Shown here in pieces: positions 42,646-55,200 of a stretch of 64,000 bases of DNA. Location of the stretch: positions 3,038,001-3,102,000 of the forward strand of contig CP053167.1 of assembly GCA_014607495.2 (NCBI GenBank), given 5' to 3'. Source of the DNA: Carposina sasakii. Its lineage: Eukaryota; Arthropoda; Insecta; Lepidoptera; Carposinidae. The stretch's first letter is position 1. Each line of letters begins with the position of its first letter. The notes beneath the pieces are model-generated. The model did no database searches, was not told where the DNA came from, and worked only from the letters and a program-made list of their open reading frames with translations. A program made the position numbers and the translations under genes.

Positions 42646-42896
42646 TTCAGCCTATTGCAGTCTACCGCTGGACGTAGGCCTGCCCCAGAACACGCCACAA
42701 GGCTACTGCCATGGGGGGTTTTGACCAGTCACCACGCTGGGCAGGCGGGTTGGTGACCGCAGTGTGATATTTGGACTATGTTGTCAACACGGGAGGCGCT
42801 GCTGCCCACCTCCCGGAAACCCTTAATCGCCTCGTACGATACCCACGGGCAGACATGGGGTGGTACAAACTCTCCTCTGCCGGCACCACGCGGCTT
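42646..42896 (-). mobile_element. RTE-tail SINE-like repeat, near full length
   Basis: Reversed copy: AGCCTATTGCAGTCTACCGC, CCACGCTGGGCAGGCGGGTT, GGGAGGCGCTGCTGCCCACC, ACCCACGGGCAGACATGGGG and CTCTGCCGGCACCAC. Confidence 0.8.
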
Positions 42897-43021
42897 TATA
42901 CACACACTAATGCAAAGCTGACCTAACGCCGCGCGGACTATTATAGATTCCTTCGATTCTTATTCAAATGGTGGCGCTAGTGGATGCCTTCATAACATTC
43001 TTAGCTTTTATTCTAGCAAGC

Positions 43022-43652
43022 CTAGCATGACCTGCGAAACATGATATAATAAACCGATTTATCGATAGCCTGTCAAAATACGCCATGTTGAATTTTGTAT
43101 AGAGACGATACGATATCCATGATGCGTGGTAATGCTAGGGGGCTAGGTATAAGCTATTCCGGATTAGTTGAAGCTTCGTCGAATTAATGACTTTATTCCT
43201 AAACTAGAATAGACGCCATGATTTCTGGTGAAAGTCTGCCGATGTGACGTCACGCGCAATGTGTAGGTACATTGTTATTAAGTTATTGTAATTAATATGA
43301 TTGTAAGTATACTAGAGATATTTTATATTGTACATGTATAATACATATTTTTTTATTATTGCTCATATTTTTATTTATTTGGATGTCTTGAGGAAGCGAT
43401 CCCCTTTAAGTTAAAGGCTTTAACTGATACTTGTTCACCCTATATAATATTACACTATAAACGATGCTTTGAAACAAAGGATACGATTCTAATACCAGCC
43501 CAAGTAGCATGACCTGCGAAACACGATAACTTAAACCGATTTATCGACATTAAGCCTGTCAAAATACGATAAATATAGCCGCCATGTTGAATTTTGTATA
43601 CTGATGATACGATATCGTACGATACGATATCCACGATGCGTGGTCATGCTAG
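43022..43652. mobile_element. Two copies of a palindromic MITE (43022-43138 and 43505-43652)
   Basis: Both run from TAGCATGACCTGCGAAACA through AAACCGATTTATCGA and GCCATGTTGAATTTTGTATA to GATGCGTGGTCATGCTAG. A third copy in the opposite orientation is at 62941-63074. Ends TAGCATGACC are inverted. Between the two copies lies AT-rich sequence without a gene. Confidence 0.8.
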
Positions 43653-44050
43653 CTAGGCAGGTGTGATTATTCATTTCTTTCTTTCGTGTGTTTTCGAACG
43701 CTGGCATAAGTCCCATCCACTTCTTATAATAAAGGAGACAGGATGGTAAAAAAAAGCTAAAATAAATAAAAAAACTTCGTTCAGATCTATACAAATTCCC
43801 ATTTTATTGGCAGTATGTACAGTACTGTATACAGAACAATAAAATATGTATGTAACAATACAACTAGAACACAATACATTGTAGATTACATAATATAGGG
43901 CCTGTGTAGGGCCTACACCATTCTTATACAACTGACAATGTACTTATGGGTATAAATTATTTCCAATGGCGGATCCAGTTTTTTTTCTGGCCAGATTTGA
44001 CTTCTTACAAGTACTCGTATGTGCTGTGGTGAAAACTTTACAAATAGTCA

Positions 44051-44240
44051 GCCCAGCTCCCTGATTACGTAACTAGCAAAGGCAAAGCGATTGCGAAAAT
44101 TTTACAAAAATCGCTGATCGCTTGTCAAATTCGTATTACCTACGTAAAATGAATTTCAAAAAAACTTTGACATTTCAAGGCGAATATTGTACAATTTTCG
44201 CTATCGATTTGCTTCGGCTTTGCTAATTAGGTAATCAGGT
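44051..44240. mobile_element. MITE with CCCTGATTACGTAA ends
   Basis: CCCTGATTACGTAACTAGC at the left and GCTAATTAGGTAATCAGGT at the right are inverted. The interior repeats GCGATTGCGAAAATTTTACA in opposite sense near 44190. A relative of 7380-7566. Confidence 0.65.
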
Positions 44241-44649
44241 GGATGGTGGCATGTACACCATGCCATAAAATCCGCCTATGTATATGTCTATGATCAAATA
44301 ACAACTAAATTAACGTTAAAAAATACTACAATATTGGACAGACCTAATAGTAATGGGTTATAAGGACAGAGCGGAAGAGCTAGTTGTTATTTGATCGAAT
44401 ATCATTATGTGAATTGTATGTCAATTAAAACAGATATAAACTCTACAAATAGATATCTATAGATATATCTAACAAATAGATACATTAGATACAAACTCTG
44501 GATATATTATATGTGTGTTGAATAAATCAACAATCTTACATCGATTGATTTACAAATAACTAAAATAAGATCTATCAGGAGAATACTATATGTTACAAAT
44601 ATTCGATATGCATGTACACCATATTAAACATTTTAAAAATCATACAATT

Positions 44650-45103
44650 CAGGGTGTTTGTGACAGCCAGGCAAATATTGATATGGTGACTTCAGACCAC
44701 AATTCTGAGATGAAAACCGGTGAAAATTTTCGCAGGAAAATTCCAACATTTCAGGAAAAAAATAGTGTGGTTCGTTTAAGTAGGCCTTAAATAATTACTT
44801 AAAAACAAAATTTTAACCTATGGCCGATTTTAAAAAGTTGCTCTCAAACAAGTTTAATTTACTGATCAACCCCAAAGGAGAGTCACAAATGATCCAAAAA
44901 AACAGCAATGTATCACACAATAACCAATAAGCCCATTTAACTAGTCACAGGATCGTCAACACAATTGACGCGGAGAGCAAACATTGCGTATTATCAAATC
45001 AAAAATTAATTTCCTGTCAAAAATTAATAACACTGTCTTATAACTCAAAACAATGGTACTTGTTCAGTATCTCAGTATTTGCTTGGCTGTCACACACACC
45101 CTG
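44650..45103. mobile_element. MITE with CAGGGTGTTTGTGACAGCC ends (about 450 bp)
   Basis: CAGGGTGTTTGTGACAGCCA GGCAAATA at 44650 and its inverted partner TATTTGCTTGGCTGTCACAC ACACCCTG ending at 45103. No open frame of note inside. Confidence 0.75.
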
Positions 45104-45880
45104 TATATCTAACACAACATATTTTATAACAGTTGGCATTTGAGATATATACTTACTATGTAATGCTGGTTTTGGTATGAAACAATGCATTAATTTTTCT
45201 TCATAGTAATGACTTTGTTTTGGTGTAATGTACTCGTATATATTGTATAGGTACATATACAATACAAATTAGCTAAAAATAGTGTCCCTGCCATTAACTA
45301 ACATTTTAATAACGTTATATATTTTATATAACATAACAAATATACCTAGTAGAACACAATTCATTATTCTTGGGGCAAGTAACTCAACATTATGAATAAT
45401 GTTGTGACTTACTCCTTCTACTGTAGCTTTTGTTATGTTTACCTAGGTACTTGTAGATAGTATTACGCACAATGGAGTATAAATTATACTACCGTCATAT
45501 GTGTATAAACTGCTTCTGTAGGTATATATACAGGATGTTTTTTCGTTGCCACCATTAACGACGGGTACGTACTCTATACGAGTACATCAAATAAAGTAAG
45601 TTTATGCCAAAAAATGTTGGGAAAGATGTAAATTTAAAAAAAAATTGCGAAATTTATTATGCCCAGTGTTTATGCTAGTTTTTTCATGGACAGATATTCT
45701 CGTGAAAAAATCTTGCTACACATGTCAATGTGCATTTATGCAGAAAAACGCAGTCTATTTACTCAACTTTGGACCCTAATATCTTGGGAACTAGACACTT
45801 CCCAGGTATGCTTCCATGGAGAAAAATTATCGTGATGATGAGGAGATTCCGTAGTTTTCGGGAACGTTGACGACCAAAAA

Positions 45881-46670
45881 GCGGGTGGGGCTGTGTCGGG
45901 GCACACGGCCGTTGGTTTTAACGTGAAACGTCTATGTTAGCGAATCGCTTTTAAAGTAAAAGATTGAAATGAAAACAAGATGGACGCTGTTTTAAGTATT
46001 TTAATAAAAAAAGAACAGGTACGTAATAGAAACATAAAATACATAGCAAATGTTTATATATTTATTGTCACTTTCTGGTTATTTTAAATAGCAGCCGCCC
46101 ACGACTTCGTCCGCGTGAGGGGGCGTTGTACCCGTGCGAAGCCGGGCAGGTTGTTGTATAGACTGTAGCCTTCCTTGGTAAATGGGCTATCTAACACTGA
46201 AAGAATTTTTCAAATCAGACCAGTAGTTCCTGAGATTAGCGCGTTCAAACAAACAAACAAACAAACTCTTCAGCTTTATAATATTAGTATAGATATAAAT
46301 ACTGTCCAAATTACACTTATTTTTGTATAAATCAATTGGTTCAAATAAACTTGACAAACACACGAAAGAATCACCACGCTATAAAGTCGGAGTCACGAGT
46401 TACACTGAATAGAAACAAGCGTGAGCGCCGGTTTCGCACAGTTATCGCAGTATCCCTCCCCCGCCGCCCCGCTTGACCCCGACACGAACTCAATGTCATA
46501 ACAGCGAGCTGACTATATAAGTGAAATATTTACACCACATTTTTGTTTCTAAGACCAATAGTTTTTTAATTATTAAGGTACGATGATATAGACCTTTTCG
46601 TTACGGTCCAGTTTTTAAACCTGGTACCCGTATGTGTCGGCGCGATTTTAAAGACGTTTCACGTCAAAAA
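45881..46670 (+). mobile_element. Element B, copy 2 (longer), itself interrupted
   Basis: GCGGGTGGGGCTGTGTCGGG at the left and GACGTTTCACGTCAAAAA at the right, as in copy 1 but on the other strand. It has a longer middle (46294-46500, GC-rich part CCCTCCCCCGCCGCCCCGC) and a Helitron-like insert at 46088-46293. Confidence 0.75.
46088..46293 (-). mobile_element. Helitron-like element inside element B
   Basis: In reverse: TCTATACTAATATTATAAAG, CTGAAGAGTTTGTTTG, CGCGCTAATCTCAGGAACTA, CCCGGCTTCGCACGGG and GGGCGGCTGCTA. Same family as 7094-7285. Confidence 0.7.
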
Positions 46671-46901
46671 CAGCCTGTATAGTACATCAACAGATAAAAC
46701 AATTTAACTTCTAGATATATTGTCTTTAGAAATGCTGTATGAAGTTACTAATTAATTTTCCTTTCTAGAAATTCTATATACATAAATATGGTACTTACCC
46801 TTTAAATGCTTTTGAAATGTACAGTTTTACAGCGTTAACAATATGTTGGTAAAATATAAGGGAAAAGAAAATAATCAATAATAGATTATTTTGAGCATAC
46901 A

Positions 46902-47281
46902 TACAGGGTGTTTTTTTGTGGCCACCTTTAACGAAGGGTACATATTCTATACATGAAATAAAGTTTATGCCAAAAAAAATGCTGGGAAAAATTTTTTTTT
47001 TGAAAAAAAATTTAAAATTCCTTGATCGTGCGAAATTTATAGTGTCTAGTGTTTATGTTAGTTTTTTTATAGACAGATATTAATTATTTTTCGTGAAAAA
47101 ATCCTGCTACGCGCGTCTATGTGCATTTATGCAGAAAAACGCAGTCTATTTACTCAACTTTGGACCCTAATATTTTGGAAACCAGACACTTCCCAGGTAT
47201 ACTTCCATGGAGAAAAATGATCGTGATGACGAGGAGATTCGTAGTTTTCGGGAACGTTGACGACCAAAAATCATCCTGTAT
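46902..47281 (-). mobile_element. MITE-1 copy f
   Basis: Full-length reversed copy from ACAGGGTGTTTTTTTGTGGC to CCAAAAATCATCCTGT, about 220 bases right of copy e's end. Confidence 0.85.
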
Positions 47282-49222
47282 ATGTATGAGTGTTGTCACA
47301 AAAACATTTATTGTGCACCTTCTTTCATGATACATACTTTACTAAATTACCTATAATATATAACCTAACTAAACATAAATAAAGTATAATTTTGTTATCA
47401 AACAGATCTGATTTAGGCAGTACAATACCAACAAATACATCATTTTATATAATACCACGTTCGTAGAATTTGGCACTAATCTGTCAATAAATAACTCGCT
47501 ATTATAATTTAAAAACATTTTTTAAAAAATTCGTAAACTTATCCAATTACAATTTTATCACAGACATAACACTCAACTCGGTGGAATTTAGTGACGCGTG
47601 ACGTCACCGAAGTGGGCGTGGCCAACACTTTTTTGCAACTCTGTTTCGCACATCTTCACCACAATTACCAATTTAAACAATTTAGTTTCCACCCTTCTGG
47701 ATAACTTTAATAATACCATAGTACATTTATAATGACAATACAATTTCTTTTTAATGCACTTGGGCATATATTTACATGTACATAATCAATACACAGGGAT
47801 ATGCTCACCCAGGTACCAGGATTAAAAATAGGCTGTCAGACGAAAAAGGGGTAATTTGCACACTTTTGCCCAACTTTGGGTGTAATGGGTGCGAATATAT
47901 ATATGTATAAATTACTAACTAAATAACTAGGGGAGGGGGGAACTCACTAAAACTATAAATGTGCTACAAAACATCTACACTAATAGTACCTCTAAACTAG
48001 TCCCTCTAAAACACGAATAAGTAGGAAGATTGTATAAATTCATAGGAATTTAAAAAATATGTACTACTAGGTACTTACCTATCTCTTACGACTAAACTAT
48101 CACTTAAAGCTAGCACCTATTTGTTAATAAAGTACGGACTCCGGCTACAAAGGATTTCGTACAATGAACCCTGAACATTATTTGTGACGTAATGCCGCTG
48201 CCGTGACGCTCTTAACTGAAATCGTCAAGACAAAAGTGGCAAAACATCTGTACACTAATAAATAGTAAGGTGTCAATGTACGCAATTCTTCGTGATCCAC
48301 ATTCGCACTAAAGTGAAGGTTTAGACGGAGAAAGAAACATAGCAGAAACAAGCGCAGGTCCATCCGCGATTGGTGGGAGTGTTGCGACAACGAACGTCGA
48401 TGCCTGACGATGTTACATTGTCTAAATGGGCTGCACTTAACATCTATACTTTGCAGTGGATTGCACTTGCTTGTTTCTTAACTATAAAAATTGAACACAA
48501 AAGTAATCCCCGCGTCAAATTTGGAATGGTTCCAAAATTATCAAAAACAACGAATCAGATATATTTATCACATTCACATTTCCTTTATACTCTACGTACT
48601 ACTAAAATAAATTTTTAAAGCCATTCATAAACTTATAAGAAAAGTTTTCTGGAACAACCAAATCCTTGAAACTAAACTAGTAAAGTGTTTTAAAAATGTA
48701 TACTTCGTGTTTGTATACAACAGTGGTTCATATCGAACGCTAACCGACATCTGTGCCTGTACTTTTGTATATACAGAATAAAATAATATTTATAATTTAC
48801 AAGTAAGGCTTACTACTTCCAGTTATAGGTCACACATAATACTGGGTACCTACTTTAGGTAGGGTTTTACATACTTAGGTATTTTTGAATATTTTGTTGA
48901 ATATTCCCCATAATTAAGGAATGATAAATATACAATAATCAATGTAGCTTCCTTCTTCTTACCATGCTTTTTATAAACAAACGTTGTTGGGCAATATTTT
49001 TGGTATATGGTCGCTAAATTCTCTGCAGTAAATACAGATACTTAAAGGTTTTTTAAATTGCGCCGCAGGCTGGTGTCATAACGGAAGACTTATTACAAGA
49101 GCTCCGGAGTTCAGTAACAACTCTAGTCACATACTCACCAATTTCAAAATCTCACCAATTTTACAATCTCACCGATTTTTCAAACTCGCCAATAACACAA
49201 ACACCCGAGCGACGTAACGAAC
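47282..49222. other. Gene-free stretch downstream of TMEM86
   Basis: AT-rich, no repeats recognised. It may include the 3' UTR of the minus-strand TMEM86 gene, whose stop codon is at 49223-49225. I could not fix a polyadenylation site. Confidence 0.4.
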
Positions 49223-52200
49223 TCAGTGATGTCGTGAAGCGCGCCTCACATAATGCCGCCCCTCGAATGCGCTGAGAGTTATCAGCAGCTGAGCCGTGTA
49301 GTACGTCGACATTACCACCAACTACAGACACAATAGTAAAACGTCAGAATAGTAAGTCTATTTCCCTAGAAAATATCTATATACATGAGTCATTATCGGT
49401 CCCAACGGAAGATCAGCGCTGGTCGGTTACAGCAGAAAGCTGTGGTAGGATCTAGCTTCTTTTAATAGTTGTATTAACCTATTGCAATTTATGCTTGACA
49501 AACCGCAACAAATATATAATGTAGCATAATAAAAAAATGACAATCGACAGTTAGATAAATTGTATTGCTTTCATGACGAATTTCAACGTACCTGTTTGTG
49601 CGGCACTCGTCGCACGAACAGATGGTAGCCCAACACGGCGTCCGACGCCAGGAACAGCAGCGCCCCGCCGCGCGCCGCGCCGCCCCGCGCTACCCCGCGC
49701 CACGCCATGCAACCCAGCACTAGTGCGTACAGCGGCACCGCCCAACGCAACTCTGGGACCATACGTATACGATGAATATCGATGAATGTTTCTATACTCA
49801 TCTACTCGTACCTATGTGTTTATGTACCGTTGCTTAGTACCCCGAGACCTTAGGGATCATCGTGTGGAACTAGGTAAATGTGTCGTAAAGAGTGTGAATA
49901 TTTATTTCTTTATTAGTGGACGCCCGCGACCGCGTGGACTACAGAAAAAACAAAATGTCGAAATTATCCGGGATAAAAACATTTTCCCGGGATAAAAAGT
50001 AGCCTATATGTTAAGTGGGACCTGTCACGATATATTCCTGAAAACTGCATCGAAATCGGTTCAGTCATTTCTGAGATTTGCGTGCACAGACAAAAATTCC
50101 AAAAATCATCGTTTTGGGTTCTATTGCGTTGGTAAAGGTCTCCTATAAATATTTTGTTCTCATATATCTTCCATGTACAGACAGCGATCCGTTACATTTT
50201 TATTATATGTATAGAAGATATAAATTTATTCCCGAACTAGGGTAGCTAGAACTGCAGAATCACGATCAATCTTACCATTTTTAGAACATACCTTTGGGTA
50301 TAATTTCGCAAGAAGAATAATGAGAATCTTATTTCGCTACGAGGAGCTTCTGTACCTTCGCTTACTGAATCCCGATCGTAGCACTGGGTCCATTTATTTC
50401 TTAATCTACGTGTTGCCGTGTTAACGCCACGTGGTGCCGGCAGAGTAGAGTTTGTACCACCCTTGCCTGCCCGTGGGTATTGTAGGAGGCGATTAAGGGT
50501 TTCCGGGAGGTGGGCAGCAGCGCCTCCCGTACTGACAACATAGTTCGAAAATCACGGTCACTAACCCGCCTGCCCAGCGTGGTGACTATGGGCAAAACCC
50601 CCCTGTGGCAGTAGCTTTGTGGCGTGCCCTGGGGGAGGCCTACGTCCAGCAGTGGATGCAATAGGCTGAAGAAGAATCTACGTGTTGTACAACCGCTAAA
50701 TAGTTTAATGAGATTGTCATGTCATAACAGCGCGATGGGTCTTAGGTCATACATAACCATAATACGGGGCCAGCTGTATCTTAAGTTAAAGTAAATAAAT
50801 ACACAATAAAATGAAGTCGTACCTTCAGGCGTGTTCAGCATAGAACAGTAAGCCGCAGTCGCAGCGAGCACAGCGAGCGCTGCCCCCGGCGCTCGCGGCG
50901 CGTCACGGAATGCGCTGATGTAGGCCACGTGCGCCAGTGCAAACGCGCACATGCCGGCCACGAAGTATCTCGGCCACATGAGGAGAGCGTCTCCTAGCGC
51001 TGATAACATCAGACCCAGAGCTAGGCGTTGCGCGTAGTCGTCCGACCTACGGAGAGCCCAAACGTCAGTCAGTACTCATTTTAGAGACCTAACTTAATAA
51101 GAACAATGCACAATGATGGAATCAACCTTGATTTTGGGGGTCTATAAGACGTTACATAAAAAAATTATATGCTCTCCGGTCGTGTCGGTTTTACGTACCT
51201 TAGGACTATGAGAATGAAGGAATAAAAAGTGCACCTGTATTTACGCACACTTGTGCACTGTAATATCTCCTGCGCAGTTGGCTAATCTCCGTTGAGATTG
51301 GCCGGCATTATAATAATAATAAGTTTATTTTCATAAAGACACGTGAGTACTGTATGTACCAGTATGTGATTACGAGACATTTTAAAATAAAAAGAGCTTA
51401 TGTACGTTAACAAATGGTTCTGCTCTTTTTTTTATAGATAACTAGACAAACATTTGACCGCCATCGTGCCTGATGTTAAGCAAGATGCGGCCTAGGGTGG
51501 TACATGTTTGCCTAGAAAGTGCCTATTCACTCTAGCTTTAAAAAGACCAATATTGTAGTGCTCGGGAAATACATCGTCTAGTCTACGTATTGCCGAAATA
51601 CGGTCAGAAACATTATTATAACATACCTATCTGCATACTGTACCTATATTAATGTATTCATGTATAATATTTTTATTATGTTGAAGTATTATGCTTTGCA
51701 ACATCATAGAACGGTTTCATCTCAAGAGATCGGTGTAGATGTTTTTGCTATAACAGCAGTGCAGCGCATGCAATACGCACAGGACTGTGATAGGCGGATA
51801 AGAGGAGCACTTGTGAATCAATTTAACAATAAAACACAGTGTAGGGGGCCGATATCATATGAGTAATGGTGATAAGTACCTAAAGATAAAGCAAATACTT
51901 ATGTCTATAAATAGTTTGTCTGTAACTCTGCATGTCACGTTAGTATGTGAGCATGTCTTGGCGCTCTATACGTATCAAAGAGACCCTGGAAAATATTGAA
52001 TTCCCTTAGGATTAGCTAAGCTGCAGTATTAAACTGGGTACTGACTGACTTACTGACCAACACGTAAACACGTTTTACGCGGTGTAAAGTTACATGTGCA
52101 CGTAGTGTTGCGGGGAAACAAGCGAGCAACGAGCCGCTTTTACAAAGATTTTATACCGGACCGTATCGTAATATGCTCGTTGCTGTAATGTTCTATTACG

Positions 52201-55200
52201 AACTCAGTCATCGGTCAGTCAGTACAGACTGACCGACGTTATGCGGTGTAATGGAACAACTTACGAGTACAAGTATTTGTGTATTATGCTTTTATACCAC
52301 TTTCAGTCCATTATTCAAAACAAAGAAGATTAATTCCTGTGTATTCGTTGTACTTATATTGGTAAACTTTAGAACATAATTATAATAGTCTCTCTATGGT
52401 AAAGGTCATAATACCATATACCTATAGAGTATAGGTACATTGTACATATATATGGTATAAGCTAGACATAGAGCTGTTGTGTACATTATCGTACACAATA
52501 GATTTTGTAGGATACCGCACACTTTCAATAACATCCATGTACTCGTATGTAAGTAAACACATTGACGCAGTTCTTTGTTCGCAATACTACGCGATCGATA
52601 ACCGATATCTCTGTGAGTGTATTGGCAACGTAAACACTCCTGGGGAAGTCAATGGAAAAGATAACAGAAGTTCGACGACATTACTATCGCTAGTAAATAT
52701 ATCTAGGTCCTTGACATTGTTGCTGAATAAGGCCGGATCCACACTATAAGTCGATCACGGTTCGTTCGCGGTCCGATCTCGGTCTGGTAACATCTAATTA
52801 TGTTCACATTAGACAATCTGACTTAGTTCACGATTCAGTCTTGAACCATAATCGAAGTCGGATGTATTTGGCTCATAATTAATAACAAAATAAAAGTTAA
52901 AGTATTTAAGTGCTTGTAATATTCGCGGCAGAAAAATGTCACTGAACTTTTCGATTGAAGAATTAGCTGTTATATCTTTTATTCTTGACGAAGAAGATAA
53001 TATTATCAATGCAAGAAGAGAACATGAAACAAGGAGAAGAATGTGGGTGCATCCAAGTTTACTTCAACGAAAAACGGAAGGAGAATACTACACTCTCTAT
53101 CGTCATTTAATTAATGATGAAGAAAAATTTATACAATACTGTCGAATGGATTGGAGTACGTTTGAAATGATTTTAAAGAAAATCACCCCAAAAATAGTAA
53201 AAAAAAAACACAAGATTTCGTGAAGCGATTCTCCACGAGAAAAATTCATTGTATGTTTGAGGTAAGCATCATTTATTGCAATTAAACATTCATCAAAGTT
53301 ATTAATTATTCATTGCTATTATAAAGTAATCAAAGTATTTATTTGCATTTGTAAAAGTTAAATTCTTAATATTAATTTCACTCAATTTTTCTTTGAGATA
53401 TTGTTTTGTTCAATACGGTTCTTTACGCTCCTGATGTTGTCCCATTGTCGATGAATATTGGACTTGCAAGTTATTGTCAGTGAGCACTGTTGATACAGGT
53501 ACATTTGACGCAGTAGACCTTTGCAATCCTGATGAGCTATCGTAGTATGTGGCAGGTGGTATTGGTGGAATGACATTTCTGTGAGAAAAGTTATAAGATT
53601 GTACATTAACTGGCTGTTGTTGTATATAAGTATGTTGTGATGATGGTGTTGGGCAATCACGTGATGAATCATGAGCACTGAATTGACTAATGTCCAAATA
53701 ATTGAATGCTGATGACGAATCTGACGATGGACCAGGTGATATTTGACTGTGATGAGTAGATGCTGGTGGTAAAATTATTGGAGCAGGTACCAAATATTTT
53801 TCCTCTATTTTATTTATAAGTGAAAATACTTGAGTTTTTGCTACATGCTGGTCAAGCGTAGAAAATTTTTTCACAGTTGTAGCCATTAATGAGAAAAACT
53901 GATCGATTGAATCCACTGGACGTTCTGATTTTTTATTTTCTAAAATATACTTCATCAATGTTGATGATGCACTCTCCGGATTGACATTAGTTCGCTTCAT
54001 TTTCTTTGTTTGGGTTGTTGGTAAATTATTGGTAGATGCACTTGTCGATTGATGAACTGAATGGTTACAATCATTGGCGGATATCATTTCTTCGTTATCA
54101 TCGCTTTCTCTCAATGAAGTCGCCTGCACAACTACCCTCTCGTTATTTATGGAGTCATTACTTTCGTGGTCCGTTTCCTCATCTGCAATCGACGATATTC
54201 GTGGTCTATCAGCAGTAAGATGATCATTGAGAAATTGCATTTGATCACAGTATCGCCATTTAGTAATTTTCTTTGCGGCTTGGCCACTTTTTGTTTTCAA
54301 TTTTGCAAGATACTTTCTATATTGAGCTCGTAGTGATTCCCATCGCGTTTTTGCTTCTGTAAGGAAATATGTTAAATTAATTGAAAATTTATAAAGTCAT
54401 AATACATTATGAAAAATGTCAGAATTATTATTATCTTTTTTTCCAGATTTTTGGCTACAGGCGATTCTTATAAAACAATTGCTTTTAGCTACCGCCTTGG
54501 ACATTCGACAGTACAAAGTATTGTTATCGAAGTATGTACGGCAATAAATGAAACTTTAATAGCAGAATTTATTCCAACGCCTTCTCGAGAAAAGTGTGTT
54601 ACAAATAGCTAATGACATGTGGACGATGTGGAATTTTCCCAATTGCTTAGGAGCTCTAGATGGGAAACATGTCGTAATAAATGCTCCATCCAATAGTGGA
54701 TCTTTATATTTTAATTATAAGAAAACATTTTCCATAGTACTGTTGGCATTAGTTGATTCTAATTACAAATTCATAGCCGTAGACATTGGGTCTTATGGGA
54801 AAAATAGCGATGGAGGTGTTTTGGCTAATTCAGCAATTGGAAAAAGATTTGAAGATGGAACACTAAATATTCCTGAAAACTTTCCACTCCCAGGAACAAA
54901 CGTCTTGGCTCCATATGTAATATTGGGGGATGAAGCTTTTCCTTTAAAAACATATATGATGCGGCCTTACGCAAGATCAAGTGTTGACGACGATGAAAAA
55001 AGAATATTTAATTACCGGTTATGTCGAGGAAGACGAGTAGTTGAATGTGCATTCGGAATTTTGTCACAAACTTTCAGAGTATATTGCAGAAGACTCATAG
55101 CTGATCCTCAAAATGCAACCTCAATTATATTAACAACATGTATTTTGCATAATATTATTAGAAATACCAGAATTATCAACACAGAAAGTAATGTAGACAG

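Larger units (their letters stand above)
45531..46678 (-). mobile_element. MITE-1 copy e, split near its end by element B
   Basis: The body (CAGGATGTTTTTTCGTTGCC to GGGAACGTTGACGACCAAAAA) is followed by element B at 45881-46670, after which the last few bases (CAGCCTG) of MITE-1 resume. Confidence 0.75.

Noticed and set aside
49551..49801. Arg/Pro-rich open frames on both strands
   Set aside because: Shadows of TMEM86 exon 4, whose frame is set by splice phase and family motifs.
53382..53678. 98-codon minus-strand open frame
   Set aside because: Alternative frame of the last exon of the Harbinger MADF gene.
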